A program made the translations under genes and the position numbers. From contig NZ_KB891897.1 of the NCBI RefSeq assembly GCF_000373585.1, positions 1 to 64,000 on the forward strand: a stretch of 64,000 nucleotides of DNA. Reading direction: 5' to 3'. How positions within the stretch are numbered: the first letter of the stretch is position 1; each line of letters begins with the position of its first letter. Source of the DNA: Streptomyces sp. MspMP-M5 (lineage in GTDB: Bacteria > Actinomycetota > Actinomycetes > Streptomycetales > Streptomycetaceae). Of the stretch, positions 17,109 to 25,413 are shown piece by piece. The notes under the pieces are model-generated. The model was not told the origin of the DNA, made no database searches, and saw only the letters and a list, made by a program, of their open reading frames with translations.

Positions 17109-18352
17109 TGGCACACCAACAGTCCACGGGACGGCCCTCGGACGCCCGGCGCACCGTCCTGGCCGGCGCCCGGATCGCCCGGCCCTCCGGCGTCGCCGAC
17201 CACGGCCGGATCACCGTCGAGGGCACCCGGATCGCCGCGGTCCACAGCCGGGACAAGGACCGCGGCCGGACACCGGACGCCACCGAGGCCGACGGCCTGC
17301 ACGACCCCGGGGCGACCGTCGTCGACCTCGCCGGGCACCTGATCGTCCCCGGCTTCGTCGACCTGCACGTCCACGGCGGGGGCGGTGGCTCCTTCTCGTC
17401 CGCCGACCCCGAGGAGTGCCTGCGGGTCGTCGAGACCCACCGCCGGCACGGCACCACCTCGATGGTGGCCTCCACCGTCACCGGCGACCTGGCCGACCTG
17501 GCCCGACAGGCCGCGGTGCTGGCGGAGTTGGTGCAGCAGGGCGAGCTGACCGGCATCCACTTCGAGGGCCCGTTCATCTCCCCGCAGCGCTGCGGCGCCC
17601 ACCAGCCCGAGCTGCTGCGCGACCCGGACCCGGCCGAGGTCCGCCGGCTGGTCGAGGCCGCCCGCGGTACCGCCGCGATGATGACGATCGCCCCCGAGCT
17701 GGAGGGCGGCCTGGACTCCGTCCGGCTGCTCGCCGACGCCGGGGTGATCGCCGCCATCGGCCACACCGACTCCACCTACGACGCCACCCGCCGGGCCATC
17801 GACGCCGGCGCCACCGTCGCCACCCACCTGTTCAACGCGATGCCCCCGCTCGGCCACCGCGCCCCCGGCCCGGTCGCCGCGCTCCTGGAGGACGAGCGGA
17901 TCACCGTCGAGCTGATCGACGACGGCACCCATCTGCACCCGGCGGTCCTCCAGATGGCGTTTCGCGAGGCGGGCGCCGAACGGGTCGCGTTCATCACCGA
18001 CGCGATGGGCGCGGCCGGCATGAGCGACGGGATGTATCCGCTCGGGCCGATGCGGGTGGAGGTCAGGGACGGCGTCGCCCGGATCAGCGAGGGCCCCACC
18101 GCCGGTTCCATCGCCGGCTCCACGCTCACCCTGGACCGCGCCTTCAAACGGGCCGTCACCGTCGACGGCCTCAGCGTCGAGCAGGCCGTGCAGGCGCTCT
18201 CGGCCACCCCGGCCCGGCTGCTGGGCATCGCCGACCGGACCGGCTCCCTGGAGGCCGGCAAGGACGCCGACCTGGTCGTCCTGGACGCCGGCTACGACGT
18301 CGTCGGCGTCCTGCGGCAGGGCACCTGGCTGCGCCGCCCGCCCGGCGTCTGA
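17108..18352 (+). CDS. nagA: N-acetylglucosamine-6-phosphate deacetylase
   Basis: Removes the acetyl group from GlcNAc-6-P to give glucosamine 6-phosphate and acetate. 414 residues, amidohydrolase barrel. Visible are the metal motif VDLHVHGGGG (about 83-92), HFEGPF with the zinc-binding Glu (about 153), GHTDSTY, THLFNAMPPLGHR (about 238-250) and the catalytic Asp in FITDAMGAAG (about 297). It overlaps nagK by one base. A 12-bp hairpin follows the gene. Confidence 0.95.
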   Translation: MAHQQSTGRPSDARRTVLAGARIARPSGVADHGRITVEGTRIAAVHSRDKDRGRTPDATEADGLHDPGATVVDLAGHLIVPGFVDLHVHGGGGGSFSSADPEECLRVVETHRRHGTTSMVASTVTGDLADLARQAAVLAELVQQGELTGIHFEGPFISPQRCGAHQPELLRDPDPAEVRRLVEAARGTAAMMTIAPELEGGLDSVRLLADAGVIAAIGHTDSTYDATRRAIDAGATVATHLFNAMPPLGHRAPGPVAALLEDERITVELIDDGTHLHPAVLQMAFREAGAERVAFITDAMGAAGMSDGMYPLGPMRVEVRDGVARISEGPTAGSIAGSTLTLDRAFKRAVTVDGLSVEQAVQALSATPARLLGIADRTGSLEAGKDADLVVLDAGYDVVGVLRQGTWLRRPPGV

Positions 18353-18370
18353 CGGCCCGTCGGGGCTCCC

Positions 18371-18400
18371 CGCCCGGCCGCCCGCACCGGCGGCCGGGCG
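18371..18400 (+). terminator. nagA: Terminator of nagK-nagA
   Basis: A perfect 12-bp stem, CGCCCGGCCGCC (18371-18382) with its complement (18389-18400), loop CGCACC, 18 bases after the nagA stop. Confidence 0.7.
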
Positions 18401-18537
18401 CACCGGATCGACCGACGCGGGTCTGGGCCTACGGCCGTTCGCGATGGCATGATCGCTCGCGCACTTGTCCGTATGCCACCGCGGAACGCGGTGCCTTCAC
18501 CCACGGCCGTCGCCGGCCTCCTCCTGGAGGGGAGACC

Positions 18538-19467
18538 ATGATCCTCACGGTCACGCTGAACGCCGCCCTGGACATCACCTACCGCGTCCCCCGGCTCCAC
18601 CCGCACACCACCCACCGCGTCACCGAGGTCACCGAACGCCCCGGCGGCAAGGGCCTGAACGTCGCCCGCGTACTGGCCGCGCTGGGCCACCGCACGGTCG
18701 CCACCGGCTTCGCGGGCGGCGGCACCGGCGACGCGCTGCGCGCCCTGCTCGCCCAGGAGACCCTCGTCACCGACGCCCTGGTCCCGGTCGGCGGCGCCAC
18801 CCGCCGCACCGTCGCCGTGGTCGACGGCGCCACCGGCGACACCACCCAGCTCAACGAACCCGGCCCCACCGTCTCCCCCGCCGAATGGGCCGCCTTCCTC
18901 ACCACCTACCGCGAACTGCTGGGCGAGGCACGGGCGGTGGCGCTCTGCGGCAGCCTGCCGCCCGGCGTCCCGGTGGACGTCTACGCCCGGCTCGTCCGCG
19001 CCGCCCGCACCGCCGGCGTCCCCGTCCTCCTCGACACCAGCGGCGAACCCCTGCGCCGCGGCCTAGCCGCCCGCCCCGACCTCGCCAAGCCCAACGCCGA
19101 CGAACTGGCCGCCCTCACCGGCAGCACCGAACCGCTGCGCGCCGCCCGCGACGCCCGCCGCCGCGGCGCCCACGCGGTGGCCGCCTCGCTCGGCCCGGAC
19201 GGCATGCTCGCGGTGACCGCCGACGGCGCCTGGCAGGCCGTCCCGCCCCGCCGGTTCGCCGGCAACCCCACCGGCGCCGGCGACTCCGCGGTCGCCGGCC
19301 TGCTCTCCGGCCTCGTCGAGGACCTCCCCTGGCCCGACCGGCTGCGCCGCGCGGTGGCCCTCTCCGCCGCCACCGTCCGCTCTCCCACCGCAGGCGACTT
19401 CGACCCCACGACCTACAAAGACCTGCTCCCGCAGGTGACGGTGACGGAACGTCCGAGGGGAACCTGA
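18538..19467 (+). CDS. PfkB-family hexose kinase (1-phosphofructokinase type)
   Basis: 309 residues, ATG preceded by GGAGGGGA. Opens with ILTVTLNAALDITY, followed by RPGGKGLNVARVLAALG, the typical 1-phosphofructokinase/tagatose-6-phosphate kinase start, and carries the PfkB signature NPTGAGDSAVAG near residue 243, where the Asp is the catalytic base. It follows nagA after a terminator, with its own ribosome site, so it may be a separate unit. The substrate could be fructose 1-phosphate, tagatose 6-phosphate or another phosphorylated hexose; the sequence alone does not decide. It converges on the CBM35 gene. Confidence 0.85.
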   Translation: MILTVTLNAALDITYRVPRLHPHTTHRVTEVTERPGGKGLNVARVLAALGHRTVATGFAGGGTGDALRALLAQETLVTDALVPVGGATRRTVAVVDGATGDTTQLNEPGPTVSPAEWAAFLTTYRELLGEARAVALCGSLPPGVPVDVYARLVRAARTAGVPVLLDTSGEPLRRGLAARPDLAKPNADELAALTGSTEPLRAARDARRRGAHAVAASLGPDGMLAVTADGAWQAVPPRRFAGNPTGAGDSAVAGLLSGLVEDLPWPDRLRRAVALSAATVRSPTAGDFDPTTYKDLLPQVTVTERPRGT

Positions 19468-19492
19468 GGGCCCAGGGCCCGCGTTCGCGGCG

Positions 19493-20383
19493 TCAGGGCC
19501 GTTCGAGCCAGACCTGGTCGAGGTTGACCTCGCACTGGTTGCCGTTCTCGCAGGACAGCTTGACGGTGTTGGTGCCCTTGTTGAGCTGGATCAGCGACCA
19601 GGACTTGGTCCAGCCCTTGTCCCAGGCGCCCTCGGGGGCGTGGGCGAAGTTGTGCAGGCTTATCGGCCGGGTCAGCGCCTGGCCGTTGATGGTGAGCGTG
19701 AGGTTGGCGTCCTTGCCCGGTACGCCGTAGCCGACCCAGAGCTTGTACTGGCCGGGGGTGTCCACGTTGAGGGTCCAAGTGGCCGACGCGCCGGGGGTGT
19801 TCATCCCGCCGACGTACGACCCGCTGGCCGAGCGGGCGCCCGGGACGTCCTTGGCGGTCGTCGCGCCGCCTTCGAGGCGCAGGGCGCCCGCGTCGTCCTT
19901 GGGGAGGGCGCCCGGGGTGGGCTTGGTGGAGGGCTGTGTGCTGGGCTGGACGGAGTCGGCGGCCGTCGGGCCCGAATTGCCGGCGGTGTCGTCCTTGGAC
20001 TGGCCGGAGTTGGTCAGCATGGCCACGCCGATGCCTATGCAGACCACGGCGACCACCGCGACCGCGCCGATCAGCAGGCCGTTGCGGCTCTTCCGGGGCG
20101 CCGGGACGGGCGGGGCCGGGCGGGTGCGGTCGGCGCCGCCGGGCAGCGTCTCGGGCGCGGCGTAGTGCGCGTTCTGCCGGCCGTACGCCGACGGGCCCTG
20201 GCTGCCGTACTGGCGCTGGCCGACCGTGCGCACCTGGTTGTAGGAGGTCCGCGGGACGCCGGGCTGCCGCGCGGCGCCGGTGCCCGACGCGGTCCCGCCG
20301 CCCTCGCCGCCCTCCGAACGGTAGAGGTGGGCGAACGGGTCGTCGTTCTCCGGCGTGTCGGCGCCGTTGTTGCCGGCCGTCAT
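19493..20383 (-). CDS. Membrane-anchored protein with a C-terminal carbohydrate-binding (CBM35-like) domain
   Basis: 296 residues. The first 95 are hydrophilic (Gly/Gln/Pro/Tyr-rich) and presumably cytoplasmic, then comes one transmembrane helix (about 100-122, GLLIGAVAVVAVVCIGIGVA), a Thr/Ser/Pro linker, and a beta-sandwich domain (about 165-296) with ARSASGSYVGGMN, LWVGYG and CENGNQCEVNLDQVWLE, as in CBM35/CBM6-like modules of Streptomyces. The layout suggests a sensor or binding protein that displays a sugar-binding domain at the cell surface, possibly on cell wall or aminoglycan. It lies downstream of cdgB on the same strand. Confidence 0.78.
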   Translation of the reverse strand: MTAGNNGADTPENDDPFAHLYRSEGGEGGGTASGTGAARQPGVPRTSYNQVRTVGQRQYGSQGPSAYGRQNAHYAAPETLPGGADRTRPAPPVPAPRKSRNGLLIGAVAVVAVVCIGIGVAMLTNSGQSKDDTAGNSGPTAADSVQPSTQPSTKPTPGALPKDDAGALRLEGGATTAKDVPGARSASGSYVGGMNTPGASATWTLNVDTPGQYKLWVGYGVPGKDANLTLTINGQALTRPISLHNFAHAPEGAWDKGWTKSWSLIQLNKGTNTVKLSCENGNQCEVNLDQVWLERP

Positions 20384-20632
20384 TCCGTGTCACTCCCAAG
20401 CGGTCTCTACGCGCCTGTGCGCGTCCGTACGCGTGCGCGGGGCTCCGCGCGAACTGCCTCTTCCGGGCCTCCGGCGCCGCCGCGCCGCATCGGCGCAGCC
20501 TACCCCGTCGGCGCGCGGCCACGCCGTCCCCGGACGTTCACAAGATCGCTACGGATCGGTGAACGCGCCATGCCCAGGCAGGACGCCGCGGATGTGAGAT
20601 GCGCGGCACCGAGGCGGGCCGGGGCCCGCGGT

Positions 20633-22324
20633 TCAGCCGGCCGCCCGGCGGTTGCTCTTGGACCGCCGCTTCTCGATGTACATCCGCTGGTCGGCCGACT
20701 CCAGCACCTCCTCGGCGGTCATACCGCAGCTCGCCCAGCCGATGCCGAAGCTGGCGCCGACCCGGACGGCCCGGCCCTCGACCCGGATCGGCGGGATGAT
20801 CGCGTTCCGCAGCCGGACCGCGAGGTCCTGGGCGTCGGCCGTGCCCAGCCCGTCGGCGAGCACCACGAACTCGTCGCCGCCGAGCCGGGCGACGGTGTCG
20901 CCGTCGCGGACGCCGCCGGTCAGCCGGCGGGCGACCTCGATCAGCACCGCGTCACCGGTGTTGTGCCCGAAGCGGTCGTTGATCGACTTGAAGCCGTCCA
21001 GGTCGCAGAAGAGGACCGCCAGGCCCTTGGCGCCGTCGTCCTCGGCGCCGTCGGCGGGCGCGGAGAGGTGGATGTGGTGGTCGAAGGGGAGGGCGCCGCG
21101 GGGCGTCGGCCGGGGCTTCTCGCCCTCGAAACCGTCGAGGCCGTCGAACGGCTCCGGCCCCTCCCCGGCGAAGCCGAGCGGAGCGCGCAGGTCGGCGCCG
21201 ACGCCGGCGGAGGCGTAGGCGTCGGCGAGCGCGCTGGGCGGGCGGGAGCAGAGCCGGGCGGAGAGCCGGGCGCGCAGTTCGGCGCTGTTGGGCAGGCCGG
21301 TCAGCGAGTCGTGGCTGGCCCGGTGCGCGAGCTGGAGCTCGTGCCGCTTGCGCTCCTCGATGTCCTCGACGTGGGTGAGCAGGAAGCGGGGGCCGTCGGC
21401 GGTGTCGGCGACCACGGAGTTGCGCAGCGAGACCCACACGTAGGTGCTGTCGCGCCGCAGCAGCCGCAGCTCGGCGCGGCCGCCCTCGGCGGAGGTGCGC
21501 AGCAGGGTGCCGATGTCGTCGGGGTGGCAGATGTCGGAGAACGACAGCCGGCGCATCGCGGAGGCCGGGCGGCCCAGCAGCCGGCACAGCGCGTCGTTGG
21601 TGCGCAGCAGCCGTCCGTGCTGGTCGCCGCCCATCTCGGCGACGGCCATCCCGCTCGGCGCGTACTCGAATGCCTGCCGGAAGCTTTCCTCACTGGCCCG
21701 CAGGGCCTGCTGCTCGCGCTCCAGGCGGACCAGCGCCCGCTGCATGTTGGCCCGCAGCCGGGCGTTGCTGATCGCGATGGCGGACTGGAACGCGTACATC
21801 TGGAGCGCCTCCTGGCCCCAGGGGCCCGGGCGGCGGCCGTTGCGCGGCCGGTCCACGGAGAGCACACCGAGCAGTTCGCCATTGCCGTTGGCGGCGGTGT
21901 ACATGGGCGCGAAGAGGCGGTCCATCGGGTGCCACTCGTCGGGGAACCGCGGGGCGGGCCCGGCGGTGTGCCACTGCGGGACGTCGTCGTCGTCCAGCAC
22001 CCAGCCCTCGGTGTGCGGGATGAAGCACAGGTCGCCCCAGCGCTCGCCCATGGACAGCCGGCGCTCCCACGAGGCGCGCGAGCCGACCCGGCCGGCCATC
22101 AGCGCCTCCGCGCCCGCACTGCCGGCCACCGCGGCGACGACGAGGTCACCGTCGGGCCGGACGAGGTTGACCGCGGCGAGCTCGAAGCCGAGCCCGACGA
22201 TCGCCCCGTCGGCGACGGACTGCAAGGTGTCCGCGAGACTGCGCGCGGTGTTCAGTTCGGCGACCACTTGGTGCAGCTGCCGCAGGGTCGCAAGACGGAC
22301 ATAGGGCTCCGACTCGGTCTCCAT
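20633..22324 (-). CDS. cdgB: Diguanylate cyclase CdgB (GAF-PAS-GGDEF)
   Basis: Makes cyclic di-GMP, which in Streptomyces loads BldD to hold back development. 563 residues from the ATG at 22324, with GGGAGAG 8 bases upstream; an in-frame ATG 12 codons earlier is less likely. Order: GAF domain (about 20-165), coiled-coil-like linker, PAS/PAC (about 195-315, ending VEDIEERKRHEL), then GGDEF with the intact active site RLGGDEFVVL near 480 and the inhibitory I-site RDGD five residues before it. An insertion rich in Pro/Glu/Asp lies inside the GGDEF domain. Domain order and location match CdgB of S. coelicolor. BldD-like and CRP-like boxes lie upstream. Confidence 0.93.
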   Translation of the reverse strand: METESEPYVRLATLRQLHQVVAELNTARSLADTLQSVADGAIVGLGFELAAVNLVRPDGDLVVAAVAGSAGAEALMAGRVGSRASWERRLSMGERWGDLCFIPHTEGWVLDDDDVPQWHTAGPAPRFPDEWHPMDRLFAPMYTAANGNGELLGVLSVDRPRNGRRPGPWGQEALQMYAFQSAIAISNARLRANMQRALVRLEREQQALRASEESFRQAFEYAPSGMAVAEMGGDQHGRLLRTNDALCRLLGRPASAMRRLSFSDICHPDDIGTLLRTSAEGGRAELRLLRRDSTYVWVSLRNSVVADTADGPRFLLTHVEDIEERKRHELQLAHRASHDSLTGLPNSAELRARLSARLCSRPPSALADAYASAGVGADLRAPLGFAGEGPEPFDGLDGFEGEKPRPTPRGALPFDHHIHLSAPADGAEDDGAKGLAVLFCDLDGFKSINDRFGHNTGDAVLIEVARRLTGGVRDGDTVARLGGDEFVVLADGLGTADAQDLAVRLRNAIIPPIRVEGRAVRVGASFGIGWASCGMTAEEVLESADQRMYIEKRRSKSNRRAAG

Positions 22325-22386
22325 CGCTCGCTCTCCCTGAGACCTCGACAGCAACTCCACCGATTTCTTTGTCGTCCGATTCCACG

Positions 22387-22414
22387 CTCACTGAATCACA
22401 GTGAGCTGTTCACT
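22387..22414 (-). promoter_or_regulatory. cdgB: BldD-like operator of cdgB
   Basis: Two overlapping inverted repeats: CTCACTG (22387-22393) with CAGTGAG (22399-22405), and AGTGA-N5-TCACT (22400-22414). The second fits the BldD box pattern AGTgA-n-TCACc. It lies 63-90 bases upstream of the cdgB start. cdgB is a known BldD target in S. coelicolor, which supports the reading. Confidence 0.7.
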
Positions 22415-22444
22415 CGGTACACAGGGTCAACAATTAGCGCCTCA

Positions 22445-22460
22445 TGTGACTCAAGTCACA
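22445..22460. promoter_or_regulatory. CRP-like palindrome upstream of cdgB
   Basis: TGTGACTCAAGTCACA has exactly the TGTGA-N6-TCACA form of the cAMP receptor protein site, and fits the GTG-N6-GnCAC-type motif reported for Streptomyces Crp. It lies 121 bases before the cdgB start and about 220 before the flavin reductase. Confidence 0.6.
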
Positions 22461-22678
22461 GTACGTGACGGGGCGTTACCTCTCGTCGACCAGTCGCGCC
22501 GCCGCGCACGTGAACGCCGTCCGGATGCCTCCCGAAAACTTCCTGAACGCAAATTCCAGCCACCCCGCGGCCGGTTCGCCCCCCTCGCGGCGGCCGGCGC
22601 CTCCGCCGCGGGACCTAGGACGCGGCTGGTCCCGGAGCCCGATGCGCGCCGCACCCGGGCGACGTTAGCGTGCATGGC

Positions 22679-23287
22679 GTGTTCACGAAGACTCCTGCCG
22701 TCGCCCCGGCCGCCGGCTCCGCCGCCACGGCCACCGTCGCCCTCGCCTCCCTGCCGGGCGACGGGCCGATCGCGCATGCTGTGGGGGTGAGTGACGACGA
22801 GTTCCGTGCCGCCCTGTCCCGCCTCGCCGCCGGCGTGGTGCTGATCACCGCCCACGATCCGGACGCCGGAGCGCGCGGCGAGGACGTCGGCATGACCGCC
22901 ACCGCGTTCCTTTCGGTGTCCCTCGATCCGCCGCTGGTGATGGTGAGCGTTCGCAACGACTCACGCATGGACGACCTGCTGGCGCAGCAGCCGCTGTGGG
23001 CGGTCTCGGTGCTGTCGGACCACCAGCGGCACGTAGCGGGACGATTCGCGATGAAGGGCCGGATCAGCGACCGACTGCTCTTCCAGGACATTCCCTCCGA
23101 ACGGGGCGAAGCGTCCGGTGCGCCGCTCATCGGTGGCGCGCTGGCGACGCTGGAGTGCCGGACCGAACAGCGGGTGGTGGCCGGCGACCACACCCTCGTC
23201 ATCGGCCGCGTCCTGGCGACGACCACGTCCGAAGGGGACGACGGCCCGCTGACGTACTTCCGGGGGAAGTACCGGCAGCTGGGGTGA
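22679..23287 (+). CDS. Flavin reductase domain (FMN-binding) protein
   Basis: Flavin reductase-like, FMN-binding split-barrel protein that probably reduces flavin with NAD(P)H. The conserved part begins DDEFRAALSRLAAGVVLITA and includes GMTATAFLSVSLDPPLVMVSV, GRFAMKGR and YFRGKYRQLG. I chose GTG at 22679 because TAGCGT lies 7 bases upstream, the spacing of leaderless Streptomyces genes; this gives 202 residues with about 40 Ala-rich residues ahead of the domain. An internal GTG at 22787 would give a typical 166-residue protein but has no well-placed ribosome site. It is divergent from cdgB and converges on arfB. Confidence 0.83.
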   Translation: MFTKTPAVAPAAGSAATATVALASLPGDGPIAHAVGVSDDEFRAALSRLAAGVVLITAHDPDAGARGEDVGMTATAFLSVSLDPPLVMVSVRNDSRMDDLLAQQPLWAVSVLSDHQRHVAGRFAMKGRISDRLLFQDIPSERGEASGAPLIGGALATLECRTEQRVVAGDHTLVIGRVLATTTSEGDDGPLTYFRGKYRQLG

Positions 23288-23367
23288 ACGGGGCGGGGGC
23301 CGCGTGGGGGGGGCCGGGCACGAGGCCGGGTTCGCGGTGGCGCGGTGCCGGGCGCCGGGCCCGGGCC

Positions 23368-23796
23368 TCAGCCCCAATCGCGGCCGGAGCGGCCCCGCTT
23401 GGTGTCGCCGCGCTGCTTCTTCTCGCGCAGCCGGCGCTCGTTGATACCCCGCGGGATGCGGGTCTTGCGCCGGGGCTTGGGCGGCGGGGCGGTGGCCTCG
23501 GCGAGCAGCGCGGCGAGCCGGACGGCCGCGGTCTCGCGGTTGCGCCACTGGGAGCGGTGCTCGGAGGCCCGTACAGTGACCACGCCGTCGACCAGCCGGG
23601 CCGCCAGCCGCTCCAGGGCCCGCTCCTGCCACACCGGGGGCAGCGCCGTCGTCCGCGCCAGGTCGAAGCGCAACTCGACCTGGCTGTCGCTGGTGTTGAC
23701 GTGCTGGCCGCCCGGGCCGGAGGAGCGCGAGAACCGCCAGACCAGCTCGGCCTCCGGGAGGACGACCGAACCTCGGATGACATGGGGCCCGGACAT
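23368..23796 (-). CDS. arfB: Alternative ribosome-rescue factor ArfB (peptidyl-tRNA hydrolase)
   Basis: Frees ribosomes stalled on broken mRNA by hydrolysing the peptidyl-tRNA in a codon-independent way. 142 residues, the family's normal length. The catalytic GGQ lies at 29-31 within SRSSGPGGQHVNT, as in release factors without codon-recognition domains. The C-terminal tail, from about 110 on, is strongly basic (KPRRKTRIPRG, REKKQRGDTKRG) and would thread into the empty mRNA channel. It converges on the flavin reductase gene. Confidence 0.93.
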   Translation of the reverse strand: MSGPHVIRGSVVLPEAELVWRFSRSSGPGGQHVNTSDSQVELRFDLARTTALPPVWQERALERLAARLVDGVVTVRASEHRSQWRNRETAAVRLAALLAEATAPPPKPRRKTRIPRGINERRLREKKQRGDTKRGRSGRDWG

Positions 23797-24109
23797 GCCC
23801 CCATGATCCCGCGCCCGCGGCCGCCCGTCACCTCGGTTTTCCCGGCCGGAACGGGCCGCGGCCTTCAGGAGCGGGCATGCACGCCGTCAGGAGCAGGCAG
23901 ACCCGCCCTCAAGGGCGGCGGGCACGGCGCGCCATCAGGATCGGGCAAAGAAAGTAAAGGGAGCTGGAACCACCCGGTCCCCCCGGGGCGTTGAGGTGGA
24001 TGACGGCGGCTCCCCTCCGGGCGGGCCGCCGCGGCATCACCGGCACCATCCACATCAGCGGCATCACCGGCCCCAGGTCGGCGCGACTCGACGAGGAAAG
24101 GGACTTCCC
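23797..24109. other. Spacer between arfB and the TerD gene, with a thrice-repeated 13-mer
   Basis: 313 bases without a gene. The motif TCAGGAGCGGGCA occurs at 23865-23877, with one or two changes at 23887-23899 (TCAGGAGCAGGCA) and 23935-23947 (TCAGGATCGGGCA), and a small CCGCC/GGCGG hairpin lies between the copies. These could be operators for the TerD gene, but no known motif fits. An AAAGAAAGTAAAGG patch near 23947 is unusually A-rich. Confidence 0.5.
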
Positions 24110-24685
24110 ATGGCTGTAAGCCTGTCCAAGGGCGGCAACGTCTCGCTCACCAAGGAGGCACCGGGCCTGACCGCCGTCACGGTCGGCCTCGGCTGGGACG
24201 TCCGCACGACCACGGGCACCGACTTCGACCTCGACGCCAGCGCCATCGCGGTCAACGCCACCGGCAAGGTCTACTCCGACCAGCACTTCGTCTTCTTCAA
24301 CAACAAGTCGACGCCGGACCAGGCCATCGTCCACACCGGCGACAACACCACCGGCCAGGGCGACGGCGACGACGAGTCGATCAACGTCAACCTCGCCACG
24401 CTGCCGGCCGACATCGACAAGATCGTCTTCCCGGTCTCCATCTACGACGCCGAGAACCGCGGCCAGAACTTCGGCCAGGTGCGGAACGCCTTCATCCGCA
24501 TCGTCAACCAGGCCGGCGGCGCCGAGATCGCGCGCTACGACCTCAGCGAGGACGCCGCCACCGAGACCGCCATGGTCTTCGGCGAGCTGTACCGCAACGG
24601 CGCGGAGTGGAAGTTCCGCGCCGTGGGCCAGGGTTACGCCTCCGGCCTGCGGGGCATCGCGCAGGACTTCGGCGTCAGCGTCTGA
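24110..24685 (+). CDS. TerD-family stress protein
   Basis: 191 residues, ATG with GAGGAAAGGGA upstream. A complete TerD domain: VSLSKGGNVSLTK, VGLGWDVRTT, the calcium-binding DFDLDASA and VHTGDNTTG, GDDESINVNL, and FPVSIYDAENRGQNFGQVRNAFIR. TerD proteins bind calcium and are tied to tellurite resistance, envelope stress and, in Streptomyces, differentiation. No other ter genes are adjacent, so this is one of the stand-alone copies common in the genus. A hairpin follows. Confidence 0.93.
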   Translation: MAVSLSKGGNVSLTKEAPGLTAVTVGLGWDVRTTTGTDFDLDASAIAVNATGKVYSDQHFVFFNNKSTPDQAIVHTGDNTTGQGDGDDESINVNLATLPADIDKIVFPVSIYDAENRGQNFGQVRNAFIRIVNQAGGAEIARYDLSEDAATETAMVFGELYRNGAEWKFRAVGQGYASGLRGIAQDFGVSV

Positions 24686-24748
24686 GACGCGGCACGCGCC
24701 GTCCGCGGCGCGGCACTGCCGTCACCACGGCCGGGTGCTCCCGGCGGC

Positions 24749-24780
24749 AAGGGCCGGTCCCCAGGAGGGGGCCGGCCCTT
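24749..24780 (+). terminator. Terminator of the TerD gene
   Basis: AAGGGCCGG (24749-24757) pairs with CCGGCCCTT (24772-24780); the stem continues inward through CCCC/GGGG for about 13 pairs. It is about 65 bases after the stop. Confidence 0.8.
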
Positions 24781-24861
24781 GGTGTGCGTGGGAGGGGGAA
24801 GGTGGCCCGTAGGTCTCCGGTGACTGAGGCGGGTCGGGCGGGTCAGGCGGCTGAGGCGGTC

Positions 24862-25221
24862 TCAGGCGGCCGCGCTGCCGTGGGTGGTGTGAGCGGCGCG
24901 CGGCGGGTGGGTGGCGCGCGGTGCGTGTGCGGTCTGCGGCAGGTGTGCTGTGTGCGGGGCGTCGTCCGGTTTCGCTTCCGGGGGCGCGGCCTGGACGACG
25001 ACCTCGTCCAGTGACAGCCCGAGCGTCCCGGCGAGCGCGGCGACGGTGAAGAACGCCGGGGTCGGCGCCCGGCCGGTCTCGATCTTGCGCAGCGTCTCCG
25101 CGGAGAGTCCGGCCGCCGCGGCGACCTCGACCATGCTCCGCTCGCCGCGCGCCGCGCGCAGCAGCGCGCCCAGCCGCTCGCCGCGTTCGCGTTCCCAGGG
25201 GGTCAGTGGAGTCCGCACCAT
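24862..25221 (-). CDS. XRE-family transcriptional regulator with a His/Ala-rich tail
   Basis: 119 residues. An HTH_XRE domain (about 12-72) with LRAARGERSMVEVAAAAGLSAETLRKIETG, a good helix-turn-helix. The last 40 residues are low complexity, with His at nearly regular spacing (HTAHLPQTAHAPRATH), possibly metal-binding or simply a repeat expansion. ATG at 25221 is 7 bases after TAGTAT (25234-25229), so the mRNA is likely leaderless. Three TACCGGTA palindromes begin next to this -10 box and extend through the -35 region, which suggests that it represses itself. It is divergent from the methionine aminopeptidase gene. Confidence 0.85.
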   Translation of the reverse strand: MVRTPLTPWERERGERLGALLRAARGERSMVEVAAAAGLSAETLRKIETGRAPTPAFFTVAALAGTLGLSLDEVVVQAAPPEAKPDDAPHTAHLPQTAHAPRATHPPRAAHTTHGSAAA

Positions 25222-25234
25222 GCCCGTGATACTA

Positions 25235-25271
25235 ATACCGGTAAAGAAATACCGGTAAAGAAATACCGGTC
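25235..25271. promoter_or_regulatory. Three phased TACCGGTA palindromes, candidate operator
   Basis: ATACCGGT occurs at 25235-25242, 25249-25256 and 25263-25270, a 14-base period, joined by AAAGAA. Each TACCGGTA is a perfect 8-base palindrome except the last, which ends in C. They occupy the region immediately upstream of the XRE gene's -10 box and lie in front of the aminopeptidase gene. Confidence 0.75.
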
Positions 25272-25413
25272 GGCCTCGCCGTCACGGCTGCGCGGCGCCC
25301 GCGCGGTGTGCTCGGGCGCGCGATCAGGCAGCGTGCTCGGCCGGCGTATCGGACGACATGCTCGGGCGGCGTGCCGCGGAACGGGAAATCGGGAAATGGG
25401 GAGGCGCATCCAC

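Larger units (their letters stand above)
22325..22678. promoter_or_regulatory. Divergent control region of cdgB and the flavin reductase
   Basis: 354 bases without a gene, partly AT-richer than the surroundings. Besides the palindromes listed separately, it contains TAGCGT (22666-22671), a good -10 for the flavin reductase. The part from 22470 to 22650 shows nothing I can name. Confidence 0.6.

Noticed and set aside
24110..24685. Part of a tellurite-resistance operon
   Set aside because: Only one TerD gene; no terA, terB, terC, terE or terZ nearby.
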